Source: Streptomyces sp. CNQ-509
GTDB taxonomy: Bacteria > Actinomycetota > Actinomycetes > Streptomycetales > Streptomycetaceae
Direction of reading: 5' to 3'
DNA: 64,000 bases
Assembly: GCF_001011035.1 (NCBI RefSeq)
Contig: NZ_CP011492.1
Location: forward strand, 372,001 to 436,000
This document shows, one piece after another, positions 27,741 through 37,312 of the stretch. A program made the translations under genes and the position numbers. Numbering within the stretch: the first letter of the stretch is position 1; each line of letters begins with the position of its first letter. The notes beneath the pieces were generated by a model. The model saw nothing but the letters and a program-made list of their open reading frames with translations, did no database searches and was not told the origin of the DNA.

Positions 27741-29723
27741 ATGGGCACGGACCTGCCCGCCACCGCCCATGCCGCGGGCACGGCAGGAATGGCGGCCGAG
27801 CGCCTGCTTCGGCTCCTGCGCGACGGCGCCTCCAGGCGCGAGTACGAGGAGCTGCTCGCCGGCGCGCAGGGCGAGGCCGCCGTGGCGCTGCGCCCCCTGG
27901 TCGACGACGCGCTGGCGGTGCGCGCGCAGTTGGAGGAGCGCCGCCGGCGCGAGGCGGAGCTGGCCGCGCTGTACGAGACGGCGGGCGACCTGTCCTCGCT
28001 GCGCGACCTGGAGGCCGTGCTGCAGGCGATCGTCCGCCGCGTACGCCAGCTCATCGGCACCGACGCCGCCTACCTCATGCTCAACGACGACGACCGCGGC
28101 GACACGTACATGCGCGTCACCGACGGCATCCGCACCGATTCCTTCAAGCAGGTGCGGCTCGCGATGGGCGCGGGGCTCGGCGGCCTCGTCGCCAAGACGG
28201 GCGTGCCCTACCACACCCCCGACTACCTCAACGACCCGCGCTTCGACCACACCATCGACGACGCCGTGGGCGGCGAAGGGGTCACGGCGATCCAGGGCGT
28301 GCCCCTGTCGCTGGGCGACCGGGTCATCGGCGTGCTCTTCGCCGCGAACCGCAGGGCCCGCCCCTTCTCGCAGGCCGAGGTGGCGCTGCTGGTGTCCCTG
28401 GCCAACCACGCGGCCATCGCCATCGAGAACGCCACCCTCTTCCAGGACGTGCGCCGCACCGTCGACGAGCTGACCGAGGCCAACGCGGTCATCCAGGCGC
28501 ACAGCCGGTCCATCGAGCGGGCCGCGGCCCTGCACGAGCGGCTGACCACGATCGTCCTGGACGGCGGCGGCCTCGCGGACGTGGCCGAGACACTCGCAGA
28601 AGTGCTCGGCGGCAGCCTCCTGGTGCTCGACCCGCGCGGCCGCACCATGGCGGCGGCCGGCACCGACCCGGTCGTCGAGCAGGCCCGCGCCGAAGGCGCG
28701 CTGCCCGACTCCTGTCCGGCGGCGCGCGCCGTACGCGAGGCACGCGTGCTGAGCACCGACGCGCGCAGGACGCGCCGGTTGCCGGCCGCGGACGGCGGCG
28801 GTGCCGCCTGCGCCACCCCGGTGGTCGCCGGCGGCGAGGTGCAGGGCGTCCTGCTGCTGCTCTGCCGCCGCATCGGCGCCGACGACGTACGGCTGCTGGA
28901 GCGGGCGGCGATGGTCACCGCGCTGCTGCTGCTCGGCGAGCGGACGGTGGCGGAGGCGGAGCACCGGCTGCGTGGCGAGTTCCTCGACGACCTGCTGTCG
29001 TCCCCCCACCGCGACCCGGAGGGACTGCACCGCAGGGCCGCCCTGATGGGCATCGCCCACGGCCGTCCGCACACCGTGCTCACCGCCCGCTCCCGGGACG
29101 GCGCGTCCCGCCGGCGCATCGCGGACGCCGCGGCGCCCTACGCGGCCCGTCACGGCGGCCTGGCCGGGGAGCACCACGGCGACGTCGTGGTGCTGCTGGA
29201 CGGCGACACGGACCCGGGGGCGCAGGCCCGTGCCCTCGCGGAGCACCTGCGGCGCACGCTGGACGCGGCGGTGACCGTCGGTGCCGCGGCCGCGGCCGCC
29301 GGGCTCGAGGCGATCGTGGAGGCCCACCCGGACGCGGTGCGCTGCCTGGACGTCCTGCTCGCCCTGGACCGCGACGGCGAGGGCGCGTCACCCGACGAAC
29401 TCGGCGTCTACGGCCTGCTCTTCCACCAGACCGGCCGCGACGAGCTGCGCCGTTTCGTACGCCGGACGCTCGGCCCGGTGCTCGAATACGACGAGCGCCG
29501 CAGCGGCGACCTGGCCCGCACCATGACGACCTACTTCGCCTGCGACGCCAACCTCACCCGCACCGCGGCCGCCCTCTACGTCCACGTCAACACCCTCTAC
29601 CAGCGCATCGACCGCATCACCTCGCTGCTCGGCCCGCAGTGGCGGCACGGGGACCACAGGCTGCAGACACACCTGGCGGTGAAGGTGCACGCCATACTCT
29701 CCGCCTCGGCGGAACCCGGCTGA
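27741..29723 (+). CDS. GAF-domain PucR/CdaR-type transcriptional regulator
   Basis: A 660-residue regulator. Residues 1-85 are helical with a charged stretch (LEERRRREAEL). A GAF sensor domain covers about 89-237. A second, PucR/CdaR-type domain lies around 270-560, and a C-terminal PucR helix-turn-helix at about 597-627 contains ANLTRTAAALYVHVNTLYQR. ATG 27741 is preferred over a GTG at 27723 because GGGAGGAGG precedes it. Being the last gene of the importer operon, it probably senses the imported acid or its CoA ester and activates the operon and the divergent ligase; that role is inferred. Confidence 0.88.
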   Translation: MGTDLPATAHAAGTAGMAAERLLRLLRDGASRREYEELLAGAQGEAAVALRPLVDDALAVRAQLEERRRREAELAALYETAGDLSSLRDLEAVLQAIVRRVRQLIGTDAAYLMLNDDDRGDTYMRVTDGIRTDSFKQVRLAMGAGLGGLVAKTGVPYHTPDYLNDPRFDHTIDDAVGGEGVTAIQGVPLSLGDRVIGVLFAANRRARPFSQAEVALLVSLANHAAIAIENATLFQDVRRTVDELTEANAVIQAHSRSIERAAALHERLTTIVLDGGGLADVAETLAEVLGGSLLVLDPRGRTMAAAGTDPVVEQARAEGALPDSCPAARAVREARVLSTDARRTRRLPAADGGGAACATPVVAGGEVQGVLLLLCRRIGADDVRLLERAAMVTALLLLGERTVAEAEHRLRGEFLDDLLSSPHRDPEGLHRRAALMGIAHGRPHTVLTARSRDGASRRRIADAAAPYAARHGGLAGEHHGDVVVLLDGDTDPGAQARALAEHLRRTLDAAVTVGAAAAAAGLEAIVEAHPDAVRCLDVLLALDRDGEGASPDELGVYGLLFHQTGRDELRRFVRRTLGPVLEYDERRSGDLARTMTTYFACDANLTRTAAALYVHVNTLYQRIDRITSLLGPQWRHGDHRLQTHLAVKVHAILSASAEPG

Positions 29724-29741
29724 GGCGGCCGCCCGGCTCCC

Positions 29742-30167
29742 TCACGACAGCAGCCCGCGGTTCCCGTCGCCCCACAGGGCGGTCATGACGATCCCGCTGA
29801 TCCGCCAGCCGCCGGCGGTGCGTACGAGGTCGAAGCGGTAGGTGCCGCCCAGCGTCCACAGCGAGCCGCCGTACGCCTCCGCCCTGCGATGCGTCGCCTG
29901 GAAGGACGCGGTGCACACGGCCGAGGCGCCGGTGACGGTGACCAGGTGGTTGCCGAGCAGGTGCTGGGTGGTCTCGTACGCGCCGAGCAGCTCCCGCCAG
30001 CCGTCGGCGATCTGGCCGGGGGTCATGACGGCCGGCTCGCCGCCGTCGAGGCTGGTGTAGTCGAGGGTGACGTTGTCGGCGAAGACGCCGGCCAGGCGGT
30101 CCCCGTCACGTTGGTCGGCGTACCAGGCCATCCGGGTGCAGGTGTCGATGACATCCAGTCGGTCCAT
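29742..30167 (-). CDS. SnoaL/NTF2-like fold protein
   Basis: A 141-residue protein of the NTF2/SnoaL-like superfamily: CTRMAWYADQRDGDRLAGVF at the N-terminus and a final strand WRISGIVMTALWGDGN. Members include small cyclases, isomerases, dehydratases and non-enzymatic ligand binders. I placed the start at MDRLDVIDT; MIVCMDRL four codons earlier is equally possible. It converges with the PucR gene, 18 bp apart. No substrate can be inferred. Confidence 0.8.
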   Translation of the reverse strand: MDRLDVIDTCTRMAWYADQRDGDRLAGVFADNVTLDYTSLDGGEPAVMTPGQIADGWRELLGAYETTQHLLGNHLVTVTGASAVCTASFQATHRRAEAYGGSLWTLGGTYRFDLVRTAGGWRISGIVMTALWGDGNRGLLS

Positions 30168-30333
30168 GCAGACGATCATGTCCGCGCCGCGGCGCCGCGG
30201 GCCGCCGGACTCGCTGCGCGGGAGGGTGCGCCGTCGCGGATGCCGCGCGAAGCCTACAGCCGGCCGCACTCCTTGGGGGCCGCCCGGGCGAAAATCGTCA
30301 CTCTGTGGTGATGGGCGGGGCACACTGAGGTAC

Positions 30334-31344
30334 ATGCCCGACAGCACCGACCGCGAGCCCCGGCGGGTGACCATCCGCCTTCCCGACCCGGACGACCCGG
30401 TCGGCCGCGTCACCGAAACGGACGCCGCGCGGTACGCGATGCGCTATCCGTACATGGTGGTACGCGGCCCGCTGTTCGGCGTCGCCGAGCAGCGCCCCGG
30501 GGACGCGCCGCGCTGGCGGCTCTGCTCCGACATGGACTCCGGTATGCCGCAGGACGCCCGCGACGCGCTCAACTCGCGGTTGTGGTTCACCGCCCGGGAC
30601 AAGGCCGGCGACCGCGAGCAGCGCCGCCGGCTGCTGGACGCGGTGGCGGTGCTGGAGCGGGAGCCGGTCGACGAGGTCAGGGTCGGCGACGTCCGCCACC
30701 GCATCGTGCGCGCCGACGAGTTCACCCGTACCGACGGCCGGCGCCCCGAGCCGCCGCGCCCGACGGACCCGGACTCGGACGGCTGGGAGGACGACGGCAC
30801 CCCCTCGCGCACCGAGGGCTTCGTCATCGACCCCGACGCCGCGACCGGCCCGGCGGCAGCGCTGCTGCGGATGGCGCTGAAGGACTACGCGTACTCGTCC
30901 CCCCGCTTTCCCCGCCAGGTGCTCGACGACTCCGCGGCGGCCGTCGTCTCCCACCCGGACGTGGTGATGCTCCCCCCGGCGTTCCGGGTTCTGGAACAGC
31001 ACGAGACGTCGTGGGAGATGATCGGCAACCAGCACGCCACGCCCCAGCAGGCGCGGCGCCTGCTGGCAGACTTCCTCACCCACGAGCACGGCTTCCCGCC
31101 GCCGATGGGCCCGCCCGCGGCGGATGCGGCGGCCTGCCGGCGGGCCGCGAACGCCTACCGCCGGCGCCGCCGGGGCAACGAAGCCGACGTGTGCGGGCGG
31201 CGGTTCGTGATCGCGCGGGTGGAGCGGACGATGCGCGTCGGAGCCGACGGTCCTGAGACGCCGCGCCCCTCGGACGTGGACGACTACGGGCCGAGCAGGA
31301 TCCATCCGACCATGGACGCGGACGGCACCGTCACCCCCGGCTGA
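30334..31344 (+). CDS. DUF5954 family protein
   Basis: A 336-residue protein of a Streptomyces family I recognise as DUF5954, with the typical YPYMVVRGPLFGVAEQ near residue 38. It has no signal peptide or membrane segment and is rich in Arg and Asp. A central acidic linker (about 135-160) separates two halves. Function unknown. Its 3' end overlaps the convergent metallo-beta-lactamase-fold gene by 14 bp. Confidence 0.8.
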   Translation: MPDSTDREPRRVTIRLPDPDDPVGRVTETDAARYAMRYPYMVVRGPLFGVAEQRPGDAPRWRLCSDMDSGMPQDARDALNSRLWFTARDKAGDREQRRRLLDAVAVLEREPVDEVRVGDVRHRIVRADEFTRTDGRRPEPPRPTDPDSDGWEDDGTPSRTEGFVIDPDAATGPAAALLRMALKDYAYSSPRFPRQVLDDSAAAVVSHPDVVMLPPAFRVLEQHETSWEMIGNQHATPQQARRLLADFLTHEHGFPPPMGPPAADAAACRRAANAYRRRRRGNEADVCGRRFVIARVERTMRVGADGPETPRPSDVDDYGPSRIHPTMDADGTVTPG

Positions 31345-32575
31345 AGGCAGGCGGGCGACCGTCCGCACCCGGTCGGCCCAGCGGGACGAACGGCAGGTTC
31401 AGGTGCGCCGTGGCGAGCACCGCGCCGCGCTCGCGGGCCCGTTCCAGCAGCAGGCGCCGGGTGCGGTGGGCGAGGCCGGGATCTTCTTCGAAGAAGTACC
31501 GTACGGCCGGATCCGCGAGCTGCACCGCGTGGACGAGGACGTCGCCAGCGATGACGATCTGCCGGCGGCCGCCGTCCACGACCACCGACTGGTGCCCGGG
31601 GGTGTGTCCCGGCGTCGGTACGAGCGTCACCGCGCCACCGCGGCCGCCGGCCAGCCGGGTGCCGCCGTCGACGACGTGGAGCCGCCCGGCGGCGCGCAGC
31701 GGGTCGACGGCGTACCTCACCGCGGAGTCGCCGGGGGCGAGGGCCGCGAGTTCCGCGGCCTGGACGACGTAGCGGGCGCGGGGGAAGGCGGGCCGGCCGT
31801 CGGGGGTGACGGACCAGCCGTAGTGGTCCTCGTGAAGGTGGCTGAGGACGACGGCGTCCACGTCCCCGGGCGCGATGCCGGCGGCGGCCAGCCGCCCGGG
31901 GAGCAGTCCCGGCACCGGCGCCCAGCTCGCGGCGGGGCTGCCGGCCGCGCCGATCCCGGAGTCGACGAGCACGACCCGGCCGCCGGGCCGCCGTACGGCG
32001 AAGCAGCGGAAGTCCAGCTCCCAGGAGTCGCCGGGCCCGAACGCCCGCGGGTCGACGCGCCGCGCGTCCGCCCACGCACCGGCGGAGGCGCCGGGGAAGG
32101 CGTCCGTACGGGACAGGGGGAACGTCCCGTGTGCGTCGAGCAGCGCCACCACCTCGAACTGCCCGGCCCGGCACACGGCCACCCCGGCCACCTCCGGCCA
32201 GGCGGGCGCCGCTGCGCGGGACCTGTCCGGGCCGTCCGACGCGGGGTCGTCCGACGCGGCATCGGACGCACCGGAACCGGCTGCCGGGCCGCCCGCAGGC
32301 ACGCGGCGCGACCGGGGCGCGGCGGCGGCCGCCCCGGTCGCCGATGCGGCGACCGCCCCCGCGGCCACCGCCCCCACCCCCCGCAGCATCCACCGGCGCC
32401 CCCACCCGCCCGCGGCGGCCGCTCCTCCCCGCGAGCCCCCCGCCCCGCGGGGCACGTCGCCGGTCGGGTCCCCCGCGCCACCGGCCGCCTCGCCGCCCGG
32501 TACGGGCCTTCCCCCACCGGCCCCCGCGTCCGCCCGGGCCCCGGGTCCCGCGCCCCCGTCGTACGTCCGTCCCAT
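31331..32575 (-). CDS. Exported metallo-beta-lactamase-fold hydrolase
   Basis: A 414-residue MBL-fold protein. The Zn-binding motif HLHEDH is near residue 250 and the second metal/hydrolase motif is HTPGHQS near 320. ATG 32575 is chosen because GGAGGGAGCGGAG precedes it. A Gly/Ala/Pro-rich stretch of about 55 residues lies before a Tat-like signal (RRWMLRGVGAVAAGAVAAS), so the signal is unusually internal. Quorum-lactonase-like, phosphodiesterase-like or beta-lactam-independent hydrolases share this fold, so substrate is open. It is divergent from an AraC regulator, its likely controller. Confidence 0.85.
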   Translation of the reverse strand: MGRTYDGGAGPGARADAGAGGGRPVPGGEAAGGAGDPTGDVPRGAGGSRGGAAAAGGWGRRWMLRGVGAVAAGAVAASATGAAAAAPRSRRVPAGGPAAGSGASDAASDDPASDGPDRSRAAAPAWPEVAGVAVCRAGQFEVVALLDAHGTFPLSRTDAFPGASAGAWADARRVDPRAFGPGDSWELDFRCFAVRRPGGRVVLVDSGIGAAGSPAASWAPVPGLLPGRLAAAGIAPGDVDAVVLSHLHEDHYGWSVTPDGRPAFPRARYVVQAAELAALAPGDSAVRYAVDPLRAAGRLHVVDGGTRLAGGRGGAVTLVPTPGHTPGHQSVVVDGGRRQIVIAGDVLVHAVQLADPAVRYFFEEDPGLAHRTRRLLLERARERGAVLATAHLNLPFVPLGRPGADGRPPAFSRG

Positions 32576-32696
32576 CTCCGCTCCCTCCTCCGCCGGCCGC
32601 CCCTCGGGCCCTGTGGCGGCAACCCTCCCGCCCATCGCCCGCCCGCGCTTGTAAATTCGTGCGCGATCCCCGCCCCCGTGTGCAAGGCTCAAGCGC

Positions 32697-33530
32697 ATGG
32701 CCGTGATCCGGCACCCGCTCCTCACCGCCGACGACCTCTGCGTCGCCGACGTGCGCTGCGACGATCCGCCCGCCGGGTGGACGCCCCTGCGCGCCGCGGA
32801 CGTCTTCGGGCTCGTCCTCGTACGCGACGGTGTCGTACGGGCGCGGGTGGACGGGGTGGAACAGACGATGGACCCGGCGTCGGTGTACGTCGAACGGCTC
32901 GGCAGCGAGCAGCAGTTCGCGCATCCGCGCGGCGCCGACCGGTACACCGAGCTGGTGCCCTCGGAACCGCTGCTCGCCTCGCTGCTGGGCGGCGATCCCG
33001 CCGTACCCGAGGGGCTGGTGTTCACCACGCCCGCGATGGCGCTGCGGCACCGCCTGCTGTGCGCGTCCGCGGGCCGCGGCCCCCGGGACGCCTTCGGCGC
33101 CGCCGAGTCGGCCGTCGCCCTGACCGCCGCGGCGCTCGCGCAGCTCGACGCGCGCCGGGTGGCGAGCGGCGCTCCGGCAACAGCCGCGGCCCGGCGGCGG
33201 CTCGCCGACAGCGCCCGGGAGGCGCTGGCCGCGGACCCGCGGCTCGGGCTGCTCACCCTCGCCGCAGAACTGGGCTGCTCGCCGCACCACCTGAGCCGGG
33301 TGTTCCGGGCGGTGACCGGCGCCACGCTGAGCCGCTACCGCAACCGGCTCCGCGCCGCGCGGGCGCTGGAGTGCCTGGCCGCGGGCGAGCGCGATCTCGG
33401 CGGCCTCGCGGCCGCACTCGGCTTCGCCGACCAGGCGCACATGACGCATGTCGTACGCGCCGAGTCCGGACTCCCCCCGGGCCGTCTCCGCACCCTCCTC
33501 GCACCCGCCGCCCCGCCCCGGAGGGCGTGA
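32697..33530 (+). CDS. AraC-family transcriptional regulator
   Basis: A 277-residue regulator with an N-terminal cupin-like sensing half and a C-terminal double helix-turn-helix (about 168-270: LLTLAAELGCSPHHLSRVFR and LGGLAAALGFADQAHMTHVV). It is divergent from the metallo-beta-lactamase-fold gene across 121 bp, which suggests control of that gene. No effector can be read. The following S9 peptidase gene is 116 bp downstream and may be separate. Confidence 0.9.
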   Translation: MAVIRHPLLTADDLCVADVRCDDPPAGWTPLRAADVFGLVLVRDGVVRARVDGVEQTMDPASVYVERLGSEQQFAHPRGADRYTELVPSEPLLASLLGGDPAVPEGLVFTTPAMALRHRLLCASAGRGPRDAFGAAESAVALTAAALAQLDARRVASGAPATAAARRRLADSAREALAADPRLGLLTLAAELGCSPHHLSRVFRAVTGATLSRYRNRLRAARALECLAAGERDLGGLAAALGFADQAHMTHVVRAESGLPPGRLRTLLAPAAPPRRA

Positions 33531-33646
33531 ACGCCGCGCGCGGCGCCGCCGTCCGCCCCGCGGGTGCCCGCCGGGCCCGCGGTGAGGTGCGGCCGCAAAG
33601 GGCAAACCCCTGGTGGTCGCGGCTGATCTATGGGCATGGTCTCGGC

Positions 33647-35740
33647 ATGAACGCAAACCCCACGCCCGAGTTCCCCCGCCACCTCGCCCGCACCCGCAAG
33701 TTCACGCTCGGCCTGCCGCACGGCGTGACCGTCTCGCCGGACGGCGAGCGCGTGCTGTTCCTGCGCACCGGGAGCGGCACGGATCCCGTGGCGCGGCTGT
33801 GGCTGTACGAGGGGGATGCGGAGCGGGAGTTGGCGGATCCTGGGGGGCTCGTGCCGGGCGGGGCGGACCCCGTGGCGGAGCGGGTCAGGCGGGAGCGGGC
33901 GCGGACGCGGACCACGGGGGTGACCTCGTACACCACGGACGCCGCCGTGCGGCTCGCGGTCTTCGCGCTCGGCGGCGAGCTGTGGGCGGTACGAACCGAC
34001 GGCTCGGCGCCGTTCCGGGTGCCGGCCGCCGGGGCCGCCGTCGACCCGCGCCTCTCCCCCGACGGCACGCACGTCGCGTACGTCACCGGCGGCGCGCTCC
34101 ACGTCGCCGCGGTCGCGGACGGCGCCGGCCGGCTGCTGGCGGCGCCGGAGGGGCCCGACGTGACGTACGGGCTGCCCGAGCACGTCGCCGCCGAATCGAT
34201 GCACCGCGACCGCGGCCACTGGTGGGCACCGGACGGCGGCGCGCTGCTCGTCGCGCGCGTGGACGAGTCCGGGGTGCGGCGCTGGCACCTCTCCGACCCC
34301 GCGGACCCGGCGGCCGAGCCGCGGACCGTGCGCTACCCCGTCGCCGGCACGGCCAACGCGGACGTCTCGCTGCACGTGGTCACGCTCGACGGCCGCCGTA
34401 CGGAGGTGCGGTGGGACCGGGCGGCGTACGAGTATCTGGCCACCGTCCGCTGGGACGCCCACGGCCCGCTCCTCGGCGTGCAGAGCCGCGACCAGCGCAC
34501 CCTGCTCACACTCGCCGCCGACCCGGACACGGGCGCCACCCGCGTGCTCGCCGAGACGCGCGACGCGCACTGGACCCGGCTGGTGCCGGGGACCCCGGCC
34601 AGGACCGCGTCCGGCGCGCTGCTCCAGGTCGAGAACGACACCGCCACGGACACGTACCGCCTGCTGCGCGACGGTGAGCCCGTCTCGCCCGCCGGGCTCC
34701 AGGTGCGCGCGGTGCTGGGGGTCGCGGGCGAGCGGGTGCTCTTCACGGCCGCAGAGGACCCGGCGGAGCGGCACGTGTGGTCGTACGAACCGGGGCCGGG
34801 CTGCGCGCCGCTCACCGAGGAGCAGGGCCACCACACGGCGGCCGCCGGCGGCGGGACGACGGTGCTGGAGAGCGTGACGCCCGCGGGTCCGGCGACGTGG
34901 GTGCTGGCCGCGGGCCGCCCGGCCGCGGCGCTGGCCTCCCGCGCCGAGGAGCCGGGGATCCGGCCGCGCCCGCAGCGCCTCGACGGGCCGGAAGGGCTGC
35001 GCAGCGACCTGTTCCTGCCGTCGTGGCACAGCCCGGGCGACGGCCCGCTGCCGGTGCTGTGCAACCCGTACGGCGGGCCGGGGCTGCGGCTGGCGGTGCC
35101 GGCGCGCGGATGGTGGACGCTGGTCTCGCAGTGGTTCGCGGAGCAGGGCTTCGCGGTGCTGGTCACCGACGGGCGGGCCACGCCCGGGGCGCCGTCGTGG
35201 GAGCGGCTGAACACCGGGGACAAGCGGGACAAGGCCGTCGCGGACCAGGTGCGGGGGCTGCAGGCGGCGGCGGCCGGCAATCCGGACCTCGATCTGGACC
35301 GGGTCGGCATCCGCGGCTGGTCGTTCGGCGGCTTCCTCGCCGCGGCGGCGGTCCTCACCCGGCCCGACGTCTTCCACGCCGCCATCGCGGGCGCGCCCGT
35401 CACCGACGCCCGGCTCTACGACACTCACTACCAGGAGCGCTTCCTCGGCCACCCCGAGAAGTACCCGGAGAACTACGACCGTTCGTCGCTGGTGGGGCTC
35501 GGCGACCGGCTGCGCAGGCCCCTGCTGTTCGTCCACGGCCTCGCGGACGACAACGTCGTCGCGGCCCACACCCTGCGGCTGTCCGGCGAGCTGCTGGCCG
35601 CGGGCAAGCCGCACAGCGTCCTTCCGGTGCCCGGCGCGTCGCACATGATCTCCGACGACGCGATCGCCGAGAATCTCCTCTGGCTTGAGCTGGAGTTCCT
35701 GCGGCGGGAGCTGAACGCCGGCCCTCCGGCATACGTATGA
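33647..35740 (+). CDS. Prolyl oligopeptidase-family (S9) peptidase
   Basis: A 697-residue serine peptidase of the DPP IV/S9B type, without an export signal. The N-terminal beta-propeller (about 20-440) begins VTVSPDGERVLFLR. The alpha/beta-hydrolase domain carries the nucleophile in GWSFGGF near 560, Asp in GLADDNV near 630 and His in GASHMI near 663. It probably cleaves dipeptides from short peptides in the cytoplasm. ATG 33647 gives MNANPTPEFP; no other in-frame ATG lies close by. Confidence 0.92.
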   Translation: MNANPTPEFPRHLARTRKFTLGLPHGVTVSPDGERVLFLRTGSGTDPVARLWLYEGDAERELADPGGLVPGGADPVAERVRRERARTRTTGVTSYTTDAAVRLAVFALGGELWAVRTDGSAPFRVPAAGAAVDPRLSPDGTHVAYVTGGALHVAAVADGAGRLLAAPEGPDVTYGLPEHVAAESMHRDRGHWWAPDGGALLVARVDESGVRRWHLSDPADPAAEPRTVRYPVAGTANADVSLHVVTLDGRRTEVRWDRAAYEYLATVRWDAHGPLLGVQSRDQRTLLTLAADPDTGATRVLAETRDAHWTRLVPGTPARTASGALLQVENDTATDTYRLLRDGEPVSPAGLQVRAVLGVAGERVLFTAAEDPAERHVWSYEPGPGCAPLTEEQGHHTAAAGGGTTVLESVTPAGPATWVLAAGRPAAALASRAEEPGIRPRPQRLDGPEGLRSDLFLPSWHSPGDGPLPVLCNPYGGPGLRLAVPARGWWTLVSQWFAEQGFAVLVTDGRATPGAPSWERLNTGDKRDKAVADQVRGLQAAAAGNPDLDLDRVGIRGWSFGGFLAAAAVLTRPDVFHAAIAGAPVTDARLYDTHYQERFLGHPEKYPENYDRSSLVGLGDRLRRPLLFVHGLADDNVVAAHTLRLSGELLAAGKPHSVLPVPGASHMISDDAIAENLLWLELEFLRRELNAGPPAYV

Positions 35741-35819
35741 GGGGCCTGAGGCACACGAACAGAACGCCGGGCCCGCCGGCCCAGGGCGGACGACCGGCGC
35801 ACCAGGAAAGGGCCCCACC

Positions 35820-36281
35820 ATGACGCGATCCCCCCATCCGGCCCGGCTCACCGCCCGCCGCACCGTCGTGGCCGCCGTCGGCGCCGGCGGCCTCACCGCC
35901 GCGCTCGCCGCCTGCGGCGACGACTCGGGCGACGGCGGTTCCGGCGACTCCGGCAGCACGGAGGTGCGCCCGCAGGAAGGCGGCAAGGACGACGGCGCGC
36001 AGCTCGGCACCACGGACGAGGTGCCCGAGGGCGGCGGCAAGATCTTCAAGGACCGGAAGGTGGTCGTGACGCAGCCGGAGCCGGGCGAGTTCAGGGCGTT
36101 CTCGGCGGTCTGCACGCACCAGGGCTGCCTGGTCAGCAGCGTCGAGGACGGCACGATCAACTGCGCGTGCCACGGCAGCAGGTTCGCCCTCGCGGACGGC
36201 AGCGTCGCGCAGGGCCCGGCCACGCAGCCGCTGCCGGCTGAGGACGTGCGGGTGGACGGAGACGTCCTGCGCCAGGGCTGA
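35820..36281 (+). CDS. Exported Rieske [2Fe-2S] lipoprotein
   Basis: A 153-residue Rieske iron-sulfur protein. Ligands are Cys98, His100 (CTHQGC) and Cys115, His118 (CACHG); Cys103 and Cys117 would form the disulfide seen in bc1-type Rieske proteins. Arg13-Arg14 begin a Tat signal that ends in a lipobox at Cys32, so the cluster-bearing protein is probably folded before export and lipid-anchored. A Gly/Asp/Ser-rich tether of about 30 residues follows. No partner oxidase or cytochrome gene is adjacent, so its redox partner is unknown. Confidence 0.92.
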   Translation: MTRSPHPARLTARRTVVAAVGAGGLTAALAACGDDSGDGGSGDSGSTEVRPQEGGKDDGAQLGTTDEVPEGGGKIFKDRKVVVTQPEPGEFRAFSAVCTHQGCLVSSVEDGTINCACHGSRFALADGSVAQGPATQPLPAEDVRVDGDVLRQG

Positions 36282-36404
36282 CGGCGCACCGGCAGAGGGC
36301 AGAACGCAGGGGGCGTACGGGGACGGGCGGCCGCGGGTGGGGCGGCCACCGGTCCCGGGGCCCCGGCTCGCGCCGCCCTGCTCCCGGCGTCCCGCGGGCC
36401 GCGC

Positions 36405-37304
36405 TCAGAGGGCGCGGCCCGCCGCCTGCAGCGCACGTACGGCCTCCCTGATGGACGGCCGGCGGTCGGCGTCGGAGCGCCAGATCGCGTAGATGTGCCG
36501 CTGCATCGCGCCGCGTACGGGCAGGATGCGTACGCCCGCGGGCACCGCCCCGCGGCCCAGCCGCGGCGCGACGGCCACGCCGAGCCCGGCGGCGATGAGC
36601 GCGAGCTGCGTGTGGTGCTCCTCCGCGGTGTGCGCGATGTGCGGTTCGATGCCCTTGGCGCGCAGGGTGAACACCAGCCAGTCGTGGCAGAACTCGCTCT
36701 CCGGCCAGGAGATCCAGTCGTCGGCCGCGAAGTCCTCCAGGACTACGTCCGCGCGGTCCGCGAGGGGGTGCCCCTCCGGGACGGCGACGTCCGCGAGGTC
36801 GTCGAGCAGCGGCGCCCGGGAGAGCCCCGGCGGCAGCGGGAGGGGCTTGTTGTACCAGTCCAGGACGACGCCGAGGTCGTGGTCGCCGCGCATGACGCCG
36901 GGCACCGTCTCGTCCGGCTCCTGCTCCCGCAGCCGTACGCGCAGCTCGGGATGGTCGCGGCGCAGCGCCGCCAGCGCGGCGGGGAACAGCCCGCGGGCGG
37001 CGGTCGGAAAGGCCGCGAGCCCCAGCTCCCCGACGGGCCGCCCGCGGTGCGCCTCCAGCTCGGACTGCGCCGCCTCGACCTGCGACAGGATCCGGGTGGC
37101 GTGCTCGGCGAGCAGCCGGCCCGCGTCGGTGAGGCGGATGCCGCGGCCGTTCTTGGCGAGCAACTGCTGCCCGGTCTCCCGCTCCAGCTTGGCGAGTTGC
37201 TGGGAGACGGCGGAGGTGGTGATGTGCAGCCCTCCGGCCGCCGCGCTCACGGAGCCGTGCCGGGCGACGGCGGCCAGGGTGCGCAGGCGTTCCAGGTTCA
37301 ACAT
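36405..37304 (-). CDS. LysR-family regulator next to an EamA exporter
   Basis: A 299-residue LysR regulator starting at MLNLERLRTL. The helix-turn-helix covers about 15-45 (SVSAAAGGLHITTSAVSQQL). The effector domain follows with GLAAFPTAARGLFPAAL near 95. It is divergent from an EamA transporter gene 74 bp away. A dyad and repeats in that gap (37313-37354) fit a LysR-controlled exporter of a metabolite that also acts as effector; this is an inference. Confidence 0.9.
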   Translation of the reverse strand: MLNLERLRTLAAVARHGSVSAAAGGLHITTSAVSQQLAKLERETGQQLLAKNGRGIRLTDAGRLLAEHATRILSQVEAAQSELEAHRGRPVGELGLAAFPTAARGLFPAALAALRRDHPELRVRLREQEPDETVPGVMRGDHDLGVVLDWYNKPLPLPPGLSRAPLLDDLADVAVPEGHPLADRADVVLEDFAADDWISWPESEFCHDWLVFTLRAKGIEPHIAHTAEEHHTQLALIAAGLGVAVAPRLGRGAVPAGVRILPVRGAMQRHIYAIWRSDADRRPSIREAVRALQAAGRAL

Positions 37305-37312
37305 GTAAGTGA

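Noticed and set aside
31403..35740. A 1,445-codon frame reaching the S9 peptidase
   Set aside because: Only the part from 33647 is protein-like; the front is the shadow of the metallo-beta-lactamase-fold and AraC genes.
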